Shown here: piece after piece, positions 1 to 5,916 of the stretch
How the letters are laid out: every line of letters starts with the position of its first letter
Position numbering within the stretch: the first letter of the stretch is position 1
Assembly: GCA_026770585.1 (NCBI GenBank)
Contig: MU646323.1
Location: 252,439-263,567, forward strand
Reading direction: 5' to 3'
DNA from: Baffinella frigidus
Taxonomy: Eukaryota > Cryptophyceae > Cryptomonadales > Baffinellaceae
DNA: 11,129 nt
The notes under the pieces: generated by a model
What the model was told of the DNA's origin: nothing
The model's input: the letters and a program-made list of their open reading frames with translations, nothing else
Database searches by the model: none
Program-made: the position numbers and the translations under genes

Positions 1-110
1 CCTCCCTACAGCATCCCTCAACCCTCCCTACAGCATCCCTCAACCCTCCCTACAGCATCCCTCAACCCTCCCTACAGCATCCCTCAACCCTCCCTCAACC
101 CTCCCTCGCC
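1..110. repeat. 22-bp tandem repeat array
   Basis: A 22-base unit beginning CCTCCCTACAG and ending CATCCCTCAAC is repeated four times without change from 1 to 88. It then decays into shorter CCCTCAACCCTCC runs up to about 110. The unit is built from the same CCCT/CAACCCT words as the telomere-like DNA that follows, so it probably arose by local duplication of such sequence. The array is cut by the window edge. Confidence 0.9.
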
Positions 111-324
111 AGGTCGACCCTAAACCCTCCCTAAGCCCGCCCTGGACCCTCCCTATAACCCCTTCCTAAACCTTCCCTAGACCCTCCTGATAAACCCTCC
201 CTACACCCTCCCCGAACCCGCTCTCAACCCCAAACCATAGACCCTAAAACCTGAAGCCTCAACCCTCAACCCGCAACCCTCAACCCTAAACCCCAAACCC
301 TAAACTCTAAACTCTAAACCCAAA
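111..324. repeat. Degenerate telomere-like repeats, C-rich strand
   Basis: Many imperfect heptamers such as CCCTAAA, CCCTCAA, CCCTCCC and CCCCAAA run from 111 to 324; the cleanest part is 240-324. The + strand carries the C-rich version. The sequence is too degenerate to be an active telomere and is best called interstitial or subtelomeric telomere-like DNA. It runs directly into the 33-bp repeat at 325 through AAACGCCAG. Confidence 0.75.
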
Positions 325-357
325 CGCCAGGGGATTTCCGGACGCCAAGCACCACCC
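325..357 (+). repeat. 33-bp dispersed direct repeat, copy 1
   Basis: It begins CGCCAGGGGATTTCC and matches 820-852 with three substitutions over 33 bases. This copy follows telomere-like DNA ending in CAG. A frame reading GISGRQAPP stays open into the next foldback, but the second copy hits a stop soon after the repeat, so I do not call it coding. Confidence 0.65.
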
Positions 358-380
358 ACGCTGTACTCCCCGCCCCCTCC

Positions 381-517
381 ACCAGCCCTCCCAAGTGGCT
401 CAAATAGTGCCCTGGAAGGTCTTCGATTTTACCTTGGATCGGGGTCGGATCCGACCCCGATCCAAGGTAAATTGAAAATGTCCCTGAGCACTATTTGAGT
501 CACCTCCAAGGGCTGGT
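381..517. mobile_element. Foldback (MITE-like) element
   Basis: The two halves are inverted copies of each other around a centre at 449/450. The inner 38 bases (431-468) are a perfect palindrome, ACCTTGGATC through GATCCAAGGT. Outer arms pair CCAGCCCT with AGGGCTGG and CTCAAATAGTGC with GCACTATTTGAG. There is no coding capacity. It is non-autonomous if it is mobile at all, and I see no clear target duplication. Confidence 0.75.
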
Positions 518-525
518 GGCTAGCT

Positions 526-791
526 CTGGCCCAGTCTATTTGCGCTCACCGATTTGGTGCGCCCGGGCTCTCATCCGGGAACATGTTGAATTTCAGAGAA
601 AACAGATCCTTATTTGTTCATAGGAGTTGGACGAAGCTTCGTTAGGGCCCTAACTAAATTTAATTAGGACCAGAACCCGGTTTGATAGGCCACTTTCTTT
701 TAAATTAAACATTTTCCCGGATGAGCCCGTTTTCGCTCCGAAGACGGATTTGTACCGTGGATTCAAATGTGTCAACTTGAGAAAAGTCAAC
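526..791 (+). repeat. GTTGAC-type dispersed repeat, copy 1, interrupted by a foldback
   Basis: The left piece (CTAGCTCTG, then CTCACCGATTTGGTG) and the right piece (GACGGATTTGTACCGTGG, then GTGTCAACTTGAGAA) match the uninterrupted copy at 2619-2745 in the same order. Between them lies the foldback at 570-725. This is therefore a nested insertion into an older dispersed repeat. Confidence 0.65.
570..725. mobile_element. Foldback element with CATCCGGGAA ends, copy a
   Basis: Terminal inverted repeats are 18 bases with one mismatch: CTCATCCGGGAACATGTT at 570-587 and its complement at 708-725. The 156-bp interior holds two further perfect palindromes, ACGAAGCTTCGT and GTTAGGGCCCTAAC. The ends match the elements at 853, 4046 and 5123, but this copy lacks their ACTACAC core, so it is a divergent relative. 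Confidence 0.7.
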
Positions 792-819
792 CCGAGTGCC
801 CCCTCGGAGGCACTCTACC

Positions 820-852
820 CGCCAGGAGACTTCCGGACGCCAAACACCACCC
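820..852 (+). repeat. 33-bp dispersed direct repeat, copy 2
   Basis: It begins CGCCAGGAGACTTCC and differs from 325-357 at three positions. It lies directly before the foldback at 853. Related words (CTCTCGCCCGCAGACTCA) precede other elements at about 4268 and 4784, so it may be part of a larger degenerate repeat. Confidence 0.65.
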
Positions 853-983
853 TAATCCGGGAACACGCATTTTTCTTTTAAAAGCTGGCAATGAAATTTA
901 CTACACAACGGGTCACGTCCGAAGCAATTGTGTAGTAATTTTGGTTCAGACCTTTTAACAGTAAATCACTTGTTCCAGGACGA
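853..983 (+). mobile_element. Foldback element with ATCCGGGAACA ends, copy b
   Basis: The left end is TAATCCGGGAACACG and the right end is ACTTGTTCCAGGACGAG, its imperfect complement. The core has an inverted repeat, TTACTACACAA with TTGTGTAGTAA, around an asymmetric centre GGTCACGTCCGAAGCA. The same core occurs at 5123-5247 in this orientation and at 4046-4172 inverted. There is no coding capacity, so this is a short non-autonomous DNA element. Confidence 0.8.
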
Positions 984-1224
984 GCCCACGCGGTGCGTGC
1001 CGCGCCCCCCGTTTCCCCGACCCTGGGGCTGAGGTTTTTGGCGTTTAGGTCCTAGTCTCACACGGAATTCGCGGAAGGGGGCTGGATCCGTAGTCAACGC
1101 ACTTTTCTCTCCTGAGTCGGGTTGAGTTCCCTGCCTGTGTGCACCCTGCACGGTATTGCCAACCCTCGTAGGGGTGTAGTAAATATTCGTGGGGTTTTCT
1201 GAATCATGGTATCGCTAAATCAAC
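984..1224. other. Stretch with no recognisable feature
   Basis: I see no exon, RNA gene, foldback or clear repeat in these 240 bases. A fragment GGTGTAGTAA near 1185 resembles the core of the ATCCGGGAACA elements, but it is too short to call. Confidence 0.5.
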
Positions 1225-1300
1225 CTTAAGCCCTGAGCCCTCAACCCTATACCTTACCACCTACATCCCAAATCCCAGCCTCTAAACCCTAAACCCGCGG
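1225..1300. repeat. Degenerate telomere-like repeats, C-rich strand
   Basis: It holds imperfect CCCTAAA, CCCTCAA and CCCTGAG heptamers, cleanest at 1281-1297 (CTCTAAACCCTAAACCC). It is followed after about 50 bases by a G-rich block on the same strand, so the two could fold on each other. Confidence 0.65.
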
Positions 1301-1345
1301 TAGGTGCGGAGCTGGGCGGCGATGCAGGAGCATTCTTCACGAGAG

Positions 1346-1505
1346 TCGGATCGAGGTCCTGAGGGTTTAGGGTTCATGATTTAGGGGGTCCATCAGGTTG
1401 AAGGTTTAGGGTGTAGGGGGCTAGGGAGACGAGTCGAGTTCCAGAGGGTTTAGGGTTTTAGGGTGTAGGGTGTAGGGGGTTAGGGAGGCGGATCGAGGGC
1501 CGGAG
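1346..1505. repeat. Degenerate telomere-like repeats, G-rich strand, with a longer repeat unit
   Basis: TTTAGGG and TGTAGGG heptamers are arranged in a longer unit that starts like GGATCGAGGTCC and continues GAGGGTTTAGGGTT. Unit starts occur near 1348, 1430 and 1491. The block lies upstream of the first exon A-like sequences. Confidence 0.65.
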
Positions 1506-1608
1506 GGACCCCAGATCTTGAGAAACAACAGTTTGTTTCCACAGTCATCCCATGACGAAGCCTGTTACCTCAGGGGTCTCGGGGGGGGGCGACTCTGAGC
1601 GAGACATC

Positions 1609-1671
1609 TTAGGGGTGATTTTGTGCTATGGTAAAGCTACATTGAGGCTAAGATAGCATCTTCCACCCTTA
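1609..1671. mobile_element. Small 63-bp foldback next to an exon A fragment, copy 1
   Basis: It begins TTAGGGGTGATTTTG and ends GCATCTTCCACCCTTA, which are imperfect complements. A near-identical 64-bp copy lies at 2299-2362 and a partial one ends at about 1841. In the copies at 1609 and 2299 the element directly follows a truncated exon A start (GAGACAT), and a 3' splice-site-like GGTCGCAG follows soon after. This suggests the whole block was duplicated together. Confidence 0.55.
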
Positions 1672-1702
1672 CGATGGCACACAACGGTCGCAGGGATCGC
1701 AG

Positions 1703-1752
1703 AGGGGGATGAAGTGGAGGGGGACATGCGAGAAGCACTGCTGCCATATTGA
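1703..1752 (+). pseudogene. Exon A copy 1, truncated
   Basis: After GATCGCAG the frame reads GDEVEGDMREAL, then LPY and a stop. The first twelve residues match the intact exon A at 2385-2497 (GDGVEGDMREAL), including the phase-1 entry (two bases, then GGG GAT). Similarity ends where the sequence turns into TTGAGGCTA repeats, so the 3' two thirds and the donor are missing. It cannot encode a full exon A. Confidence 0.6.
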
Positions 1753-1860
1753 GGCTAGTATAGCATATTTCTGCTATCTTGAGGCTAATATAGCATCTTC
1801 ATGTCATATTGATGCTAAGATAGCAGCTTGCACCCTTACGATGCCACACAACGGTCGCAG

Positions 1861-1927
1861 GGGGGGGAGTCGTGGAGGGGGACATGCGAGAAGCCTGCAG
1901 AAACTGCTAGATTGGATGCCTCCGTAT
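1861..1927 (+). pseudogene. Exon A copy 2, frameshifted
   Basis: The 3' splice-site-like GGTCGCAG at 1853-1860 is followed by a phase-1 start and then GVVEGDMREA. One base is missing relative to the intact copy (AGCCTGCAG against AGCGCTGCAG), which shifts the frame. The following DNA still matches the codons for KLLDWMPP (AAACTGCTAGATTGGATGCC). Similarity stops at about 1926, before any donor. Confidence 0.65.
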
Positions 1928-2060
1928 TAATTAATGCTATTCCTGCCAACGAAATTCACCACAAGAATGCTTCACCATTATCAGTATGGTCCAATTGTGC
2001 AGCACCTTTCGTTGGAAGAAAGGCATGAATTAATACGTTCGCTGAGATAAGTGTGGTCAG

Positions 2061-2152
2061 GGGGGAATGACGTAGAGGGGGGCATGTGAGAAGCACTGCA
2101 GAAACTTCTAGACTGGATGCCTCCTCTGGAGCTCCCGCCTGAGATACACGCC
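2061..2152 (+). pseudogene. Exon A copy 3, in-frame stop
   Basis: After GTGTGGTCAG the frame enters in phase 1 and reads GNDVEGGM, then TGA where the intact copy has CGA (Arg). Beyond the stop it continues EALQKLLDWMPPLELPPEI, close to identical to exon A at 2385-2497. The end diverges (HAK in place of YEA) and no donor matching the intact copy follows. A decayed duplicate. Confidence 0.7.
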
Positions 2153-2272
2153 AAAAGTCTAGGCATTTGAGCCGTTGATGGGCGCAACACGGTTTAATAT
2201 GTACCAAGAAACACTTTTAGCACGAAACGTTGCGTTTGAGATCCCCGCTTCTGACCTGGCGTGGGGCCGCAG

Positions 2273-2297
2273 GGGGGGATGACATGGAGGGAGACAT
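2273..2297 (+). pseudogene. Exon A start fragment, copy 4
   Basis: After GGGGCCGCAG the phase-1 frame reads GDDMEGD, aligned with GDGVEGD of the intact exon. It is cut short by the foldback at 2299-2362. A similar fragment (GAGCGAGACAT) adjoins the foldback at 1609. Confidence 0.5.
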
Positions 2298-2298
2298 T

Positions 2299-2362
2299 TT
2301 AGGGGTGATTTTGATGCTATGATAAAGCTATGTTGAGGCTAAGATAGCATTTCCCACCCTTA
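2299..2362. mobile_element. Small 64-bp foldback, copy 2
   Basis: It runs from TTAGGGGTGATTTTGATG to CATTTCCCACCCTTA and is nearly the same as 1609-1671. It separates an exon A fragment from the 3' splice site of the intact exon A at 2385. The flanking ACGATGGCACAC and GGTCGCAG are shared too. Confidence 0.55.
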
Positions 2363-2384
2363 CGATGGCACACACCGGTCGCAG

Positions 2385-2497
2385 GGGGGGATGGCGTGGA
2401 GGGGGACATGCGAGAAGCGCTGCAGAAGCTTCTGGATTGGATGCCGCCCCTGGAGCTCCCGCCTGAGATATACGAGGCGTCTGCGCCCCCCTCCCAG
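2385..2497 (+). CDS. Exon A, best copy, of an unrecognised multi-exon gene
   Basis: This is the only exon A copy open from acceptor to donor. It follows CCGGTCGCAG and ends TCCCAG before GTATCC. Entry is phase 1 (two bases) and exit is phase 0, leaving 37 codons. It begins GDGVEGDMREALQKLLDW and ends LPPEIYEASAPPSQ. The first part is charged and helix-like; the second is proline-rich with conserved MPPLELP and EIY. The phase-0 exit fits exon B at 6266. Because entry is phase 1, an upstream exon must exist, but I could not find it. Six related copies at 1703-3036 are damaged, and most of their differences disrupt the frame while this one stays open. I do not recognise a family. That it is an exon is inferred from phase fit and copy comparison; expression is unproven. 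Confidence 0.6.
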
Positions 2498-2509
2498 GTA
2501 TCCGAACGT

Positions 2510-2570
2510 TGCTATATATATATGATGATATATGTATATATATATATATGATAATATACATATTAAATTT
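2510..2570. repeat. AT-rich TATA-type microsatellite
   Basis: Alternating TA runs broken by GATGATA dominate 2510-2570, just after the exon A donor. A shorter TA run occurs at 6184-6202. No coding potential. Confidence 0.85.
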
Positions 2571-2618
2571 TCGCGCCGTAAGTTAGGGTCCTCGTTGCTT
2601 GGAGGCGTATGTCCCAGA

Positions 2619-2745
2619 CATCCTAGCTCTGTCTTAGTCTGATTCGGGCCCACCGATTTCGTGAGCCCGGGCGCGTTTTCTCTGCAAAGTTGACGAATTT
2701 GTACCGCACACCCAGCACGTTAACTTGATAATAGTCGGCCAACCC
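2619..2745 (+). repeat. GTTGAC-type dispersed repeat, copy 2 (uninterrupted)
   Basis: It begins CATCCTAGCTCTGTC, includes CCCACCGATTTCGTGAGCCC, and from 2689 carries the core GTTGACGAATTTGTACC, later CACGTTAACTTGATAATAG and CCAAC. The core also occurs at 8899 and 8973, and in part at 740, 4638, 5556 and 6509. The copy at 526-791 has the same order but is split by a foldback. Confidence 0.7.
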
Positions 2746-2763
2746 GCGTGAGGCAGAGCTAGG

Positions 2764-2877
2764 AGAGCGTTGCTAGACTGGATGCCTCCGCTGGAGCTGC
2801 CGCGTGAGATATACGTATATCTGCCGCGTGAGATAGGCTCCTCTGAGATATACAAGGCGCCTCTGCCCCCGTCCTAG
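2764..2877 (+). pseudogene. Exon A copy 6, with internal repeats and a terminal stop
   Basis: The frame reads RALLDWMPPLELPREIY, then two further degenerate repeats of the EIY segment, and ends APLPPS followed by TAG directly before GTATAC. The intact copy has APPSQ before GTATCC, so the stop stands where the final Gln codon should be (TAG for CAG). The 5' part and its acceptor are lost. If TAG/GT is a real 5' splice site, the transcript would carry a stop as the last codon of the exon. Confidence 0.6.
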
Positions 2878-2900
2878 GTATACGAACATTCGTCCAAGAT

Positions 2901-2940
2901 ATACGAACGTTGTTCGCAGTATACGAACGTTGTTCGCAGT
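2901..2940. repeat. Perfect 20-bp tandem duplication
   Basis: ATACGAACGTTGTTCGCAGT occurs twice in a row with no change. Related versions lie at 3043 and, more degenerate, at 2497, always after an exon A end. Confidence 0.9.
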
Positions 2941-3110
2941 GAGGGAGGGTCGCTTTCGCTTGGAGGCGTCCCGCGCTCGAGTGTTTTTCTCGGTGGGTAG
3001 AGCGCTGGCAGCCCCGAGATATACGACCCGTCCCAGGGATATATACGAACGTTGGTCGCAGAAAGGGAGGGTTCCTTCCGCATGGAGGCGTTCCTCTCTC
3101 GAGGGTACTC
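2921..3110. repeat. About 65-bp direct repeat downstream of exon A copies
   Basis: ATACGAACGTTGTTCGCAG followed by GAGGGAGGGTCGC and CTTGGAGGCGT (2921-2975) is repeated at 3043-3110 with several substitutions and ends in CTCGAG in both. The words GAACGTTG and CTTGGAGGCGT also follow the intact exon A at about 2500-2610. This is probably duplicated 5' intron sequence. Confidence 0.65.
3016..3036 (+). pseudogene. Exon A terminal fragment, copy 7
   Basis: GAGATATACGACCCGTCCCAG reads EIYDPSQ, matching the end of exon A (EIYEASAPPSQ) with four residues missing. It is followed by GG, not GT, so the donor is lost. It sits between the two 65-bp intron-like repeats. Confidence 0.5.
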
Positions 3111-3129
3111 CTCGGCTGTCAGCGCCCTT

Positions 3130-3185
3130 GAAGTGAATCAAATCAAACTAAATCTTGAATCATATTAAATCAAATTAAAGTGTGG
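3130..3185. repeat. A/T-rich AATCAAATTAA-type repeat
   Basis: Short imperfect direct repeats of AATCAAAT and AAATTAA run for about 50 bases after the exon A cluster. No coding potential. Confidence 0.6.
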
Positions 3186-3536
3186 GGAATCGAATCTAGT
3201 TGACTCGCGCGCGCTGCCCAGGTGCGTATACCCTCCTCGCCCGGAGACTCGCCTAATTTGACCATCATTTGATCATTAATTTGACCATCAATTTAAATTC
3301 AATGTTCTGCCCAGGTGCCCTCGCGCCCGGGGATCGTCGATTCCGAAGTGCATCAATTTCAATTTTTGCGTTTTGGGTTTGAGGTAGGAATTGTTCGATT
3401 TTGAACCTCTCCAGGCGGAAAAGGGCTCGACCCCCATCCTCGATTTGATCAATTTTCCCAGGCACCCTCTCGCCCGGGGACTTGCCCCGGGACACGCTGG
3501 CTCTAAATCACATCCTCTTCAATTAAATTAACGCAT

Positions 3537-3695
3537 CCTAGCTCTGTCCCACTTGATTTGGGCTCCTCATCAATTTGCCCCCCCCCCCCAATTTCCAATG
3601 CAAAATTTGCCCCCCCCCCCCAGTAAATTCACACGTGAAATTGAGGGGGGGGGGGAATTGATGAGGAGCCCAAATGAAAGTGGGACAGAGCTAGG
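3537..3695. mobile_element. Foldback element with CCTAGCTCTGTCCC ends, copy 1
   Basis: This 159-bp element has long inverted arms: CCTAGCTCTGTCCCACTT with its complement at the right end, then GGGCTCCTCATCAATTT with its complement. Inside, homopolymer C runs (about ten) pair with a G run of similar length. GCATCC lies just outside both ends and is a possible target duplication, although its exact limits overlap the element ends. A second copy lies at 5637-5789. Confidence 0.8.
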
Positions 3696-3783
3696 CATCC
3701 TCTGGCATTAAATTAATGACATCGCGGGCGCTGCACAGGTGCCCTCTCGTCAATTTGATCATCAATTCAAATTCGGAACAAGA

Positions 3784-3892
3784 CAGAATCTGTCCCGCTA
3801 TCTAAGGCTTCCGACGCCGAAGATTAGGATGTATATGCGATTTTAGGCATACAATGATGCTATCTTACGCCTTTCTATGTGGACAGATTCTG
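3784..3892. mobile_element. Foldback with short perfect ends
   Basis: CAGAATCTGTCC at 3784-3795 is exactly complementary to GGACAGATTCTG at 3881-3892. Between them a weaker hairpin pairs GTATATGC with GGCATAC. This could be an eroded MITE; the arms beyond 12 bases are only partly complementary. Confidence 0.45.
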
Positions 3893-4045
3893 GTATTTCC
3901 GAGATGAAATTGACCATCAATTTGACCATCAACTTTTTCCCCCTGCCCAGGTGCCCTCTCGCCCGGGGACAGGCTGGCTCTCCGCCCCGTGGGAAGCCTT
4001 CTCGCGACCACAGACTCAGTACCCGCCCCCCCCGGCCCCAACCTC

Positions 4046-4172
4046 ATCCGGGAACAAGTATTTTAATTTCATAAATCTGCACGAAAATTACTACACCAAT
4101 GCTTCGGGACGTGACCTATGTGTAGTAATTTTCGTTGCCAGGGTCTTGCAAGAAAAATACTTGTTCCCGGAT
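4046..4172 (-). mobile_element. Foldback element with ATCCGGGAACAAG ends, copy c
   Basis: Terminal repeats ATCCGGGAACAAGTATTT and the complement AAATACTTGTTCCCGGAT are perfect for 18 bases. The core carries the ACTACAC/GTGTAGT inverted repeat, but the asymmetric centre reads GCTTCGGGACGTGACC, the complement of the centres at 853-983 and 5123-5247. The element is therefore inserted in the opposite direction. It is the best-preserved copy by its ends. Confidence 0.85.
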
Positions 4173-4305
4173 TAAACCCGGTTTGCTATTTTTTCTCTCG
4201 GAGTTTTTCGAGTGTAGGGAGTTCGGGCACGTTTCGATGGCTGTCACTGAGCCCCGTGGGAGGCCTCCTCTCGCCCGCAGACTCATCACCCCTTTCTTTT
4301 TCTTT

Positions 4306-4440
4306 ACCACCCTGGAGGCGACCTTAGGGTATTTTGGACGTCCCAAAAGTCAACTCCCCTTGAAAAGGGGTCTCAGTCCTTTTCAAGGGGAGTTGACTTT
4401 TGGGACGTCCAAAATACCCTAAGGTGGCCTCCAGGGTGGT
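4306..4440. mobile_element. Near-perfect 135-bp foldback
   Basis: The arms are 63 bases each, 4306-4368 and 4378-4440, with one mismatch (GGCGACC against GGCCACC) and a 9-base loop, GGTCTCAGT. The ends are ACCACCCTGGAGGC and its complement. With so little decay it is the youngest-looking palindrome here. The body includes GTCAACTCCCC, recalling the GTTGAC words of other repeats. I see no clear target duplication. Confidence 0.85.
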
Positions 4441-4550
4441 TACGCTCGAGCCTTAAGTTGAGTGATCCAATAGTCTATGCGGCTTGCGACGGACCCGCCT
4501 CGGCACCTCCCGGCCGCAGACTCAGTATCCGGCCATCCCGCACCACCACA

Positions 4551-4702
4551 TTTATCTCAAAAAAGGGATTTTTAAATTCGTTTTCTTAAGTCAACCACCC
4601 TTCAAATTTGTCAACTTATGCGCAGAGAAAAGAATAAGTTGACGAATTTGTACAGGAATTGAGTTAAGAAAACGAATTCAAAAATCCCTTTTTTGAGATA
4701 AA
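4551..4702. mobile_element. 152-bp foldback containing a GTTGAC core
   Basis: TTTATCTCAAAAAAGGGATT at 4551 and its complement ending at 4702 form the ends; complementarity continues through AATTCGTTTTCTTAA. Near the centre a second inverted pair, TTTGTCAACTTAT and ATAAGTTGACGAATTT, surrounds a 14-base loop. That inner pair is the core word of the GTTGAC dispersed repeat, so the two repeat types are related or nested. Confidence 0.8.
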
Positions 4703-4877
4703 CATGAGTCTTTGTACTAGAAATCCAACGATTCGTACTACGGAAATAAATGGACGTTCTGCGAAGCCGAACGGGCTGTTCTCTCGCCCGCAGACTCAGT
4801 ATCTGCCAAACCCGTCCCACCCCGATTTGCTGGATTTCTGTTGAGATTTCCGAGTGTACCGGTTGCCTGTCCGCCCG

Positions 4878-5013
4878 CCACACAGTGGGTTTCGAAGGAA
4901 ACTTCGACCAAACCCCCGGTCCAAACGTCGAGTAATAAGATGTCTTTGCACCGAGCAATTCTGAATCGGTACCACGGACATATATGGGCCGATCTACGGA
5001 GCCCACTGTGTGG
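4878..5013. repeat. 12-bp inverted repeat, 112 bases apart
   Basis: CCACACAGTGGG at 4878-4889 is exactly complementary to CCCACTGTGTGG at 5002-5013. The DNA between shows little further pairing apart from a small TTTCGAAGGAAACTTCGA hairpin. It may be the remains of an old foldback. Confidence 0.45.
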
Positions 5014-5122
5014 TTTGCGGAACCTCAAACACCAAACCCGTGGAATGGACGTGTTCAGGCCACACCGCGGGCTTTGCAGATCGTTTCGTGGGCCGTCACC
5101 GGTTCAGTAATTACTGAATCTA

Positions 5123-5247
5123 ATCCGGGAACAAGAATTTTTAAAACAAGCTGGCATTGAAAATTACTACACAACCGGTCACGTCCGAAGCAATTGTGTA
5201 GTAAGTTTCTTGTATATTTTTTAAAAGAAAAATAGTTATCCCCGGAT
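5123..5247 (+). mobile_element. Foldback element with ATCCGGGAACA ends, copy d
   Basis: The left end AATCCGGGAACAAGAA and right end ATAGTTATCCCCGGAT are imperfect complements. The core TTACTACACAA, centre GGTCACGTCCGAAGCA and TTGTGTAGTAA match the copy at 853-983 almost base for base and in the same orientation. AAGCTGGCATTGAAA before the core is also shared. Length is 125 bases. Confidence 0.8.
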
Positions 5248-5342
5248 GAAATCGGGAAACGTCTCCCTCTCTTCAGATGCGCGAGACACGAAAGACGCGA
5301 AAGTGGGAGAAAGAGAGGAGATATGAAAGAGAGACATACTAA

Positions 5343-5525
5343 TGGCCTGTCCCGCTGTTCGGCAGGTACACGCACGGCAGCTACCGCACCCGTCCTGGGA
5401 CGCGCAGGTTCGCGTCCCACCTGAAATCAGTTTACAACAGGAAGTTCCTCCTTCCTAGAACACCAGTCGGTTTCCGCTTGTTTTTGCTGACTGTCTTGCG
5501 CGGGTGCTTTCTGGTTCTGCATTAG
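5343..5525 (+). other. Open frame of 60 codons without a start; coding status doubtful
   Basis: Between TAA at 5340 and TAG at 5523 a frame stays open, with segments such as FGRYTHGSYRTRPGTR, HLKSVYNRKF and GFRLFLLTVL. It has no ATG near its start, so it would have to be an exon or a remnant. A partial repeat at 5800-5904 keeps KSVYNRK but places stops in the frame and reverses the order of the two blocks. I therefore cannot support it as a gene; it may be a scrap of a mobile element. Confidence 0.25.
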
Positions 5526-5595
5526 TCGGGTTGACTGGTCGTTTTTACAACGACAGTTGACGGATTTGTACCGAATTCCAGGGGAATCAATTGCC

Positions 5596-5618
5596 GGTCT
5601 CCTCATTTCGAGGAGACC
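5596..5618. other. Perfect small hairpin
   Basis: GGTCTCCTC (5596-5604) and GAGGAGACC (5610-5618) pair perfectly around the loop ATTTC. No T run follows, and in this eukaryotic context I do not call it a terminator. Confidence 0.6.
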
Positions 5619-5636
5619 TGATTAAGTCAGGCAGAG

Positions 5637-5789
5637 CCTAGCTCTGTCCCACTTAGATTTGGGCTCATCATCAATTCGCCCCCCCCTAAATTTCCCATGT
5701 GAATTTTGACCCCCCCCAGGAAATTCACATGGCAAATTTCAGGGGGGGCGAATTGATGATGAGCCCAGATCAAAGTGGGACAGAGCTAG
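5637..5789. mobile_element. Foldback element with CCTAGCTCTGTCCC ends, copy 2
   Basis: CTAGCTCTGTCCCACTT and its complement form the ends, followed inward by GGGCTCATCATCAATTCGCC with its complement, then C and G runs of about seven. Layout and length match 3537-3695. The central part (CATGTGAATTTTG, later CACATGGCAAATTT) is recognisably the same but diverged. I see no clear target duplication. Confidence 0.8.
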
Positions 5790-5916
5790 AAAGCTAGGCG
5801 TTCATCGCCCTTCCCAGAAGGATAGTCTGTTTCCGGTTATGTTGCTGACTATCTTCCTGGAACTCGAGCACAGACATCACCCGAAATCAGTTTACAACAG
5901 GAAGATATACCTGACC

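Larger units (their letters stand above)
3213..3995 (+). repeat. Dispersed repeat: CCCAGGTGCCCTCTCGCCCGG plus AATTTGACCATC words
   Basis: A unit with core CCAGGTGCCCTCTCGCCC recurs near 3218, 3310, 3459, 3735 and 3947. It is usually flanked by AATTTGACCATCAATTT or AATTTGATCATC words (3255-3297, 3442, 3752, 3906-3930). Spacing is irregular (about 90-275 bases). The copies share direction, so this looks like an eroded tandem or segmental repeat split by the foldbacks at 3537 and 3784. I see no reading frame conserved between copies. Confidence 0.6.
5419..5904 (+). repeat. Direct repeats flanking the second CTAGCTCTGTCCC foldback
   Basis: TGAAATCAGTTTACAACAGG at about 5421 recurs at about 5880 with one change. 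GGTTTCCGCTTGTTTTTGCTGACTGTCTT-like sequence at 5469-5499 recurs at about 5829-5853. The two blocks are in opposite order on the two sides of the foldback, as expected from tandem duplication followed by loss. Confidence 0.6.

Noticed and set aside
1-110. CRISPR-like array of 22-bp repeats
   Set aside because: The repeats are directly adjacent with no spacers, and the setting is eukaryotic.
331-495. An exon starting at CGCCAG after the telomere-like repeats
   Set aside because: The frame stays open about 54 codons, but this runs through a palindrome. The second copy of the repeat at 820 stops after about ten codons, and no partner exon in a matching phase was found.
2773-3141. A 122-codon open frame on the minus strand, the second longest in the window
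   Set aside because: It runs antisense through exon A copy 6 and the duplicated ATACGAACG repeats, and its repeated VYLG-like segments simply mirror those DNA repeats. No splice or start context supports it.
4611-5006. A 131-codon open frame on the minus strand, the longest in the window
   Set aside because: It covers half of the 4551-4702 foldback and one arm of the 4878-5013 inverted repeat. The composition is low in coding signal, and frames on the other strand over the same DNA are nearly as long.
4878-5013. A full MITE
   Set aside because: Only 12 bases at each end are complementary, the interior hardly pairs, and there is no flanking duplication, so I list it only as an inverted repeat.
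5055-5420. A 121-codon open frame on the minus strand
   Set aside because: It crosses the whole foldback at 5123-5247 and changes composition there; nothing in it is repeated or conserved elsewhere in the window.
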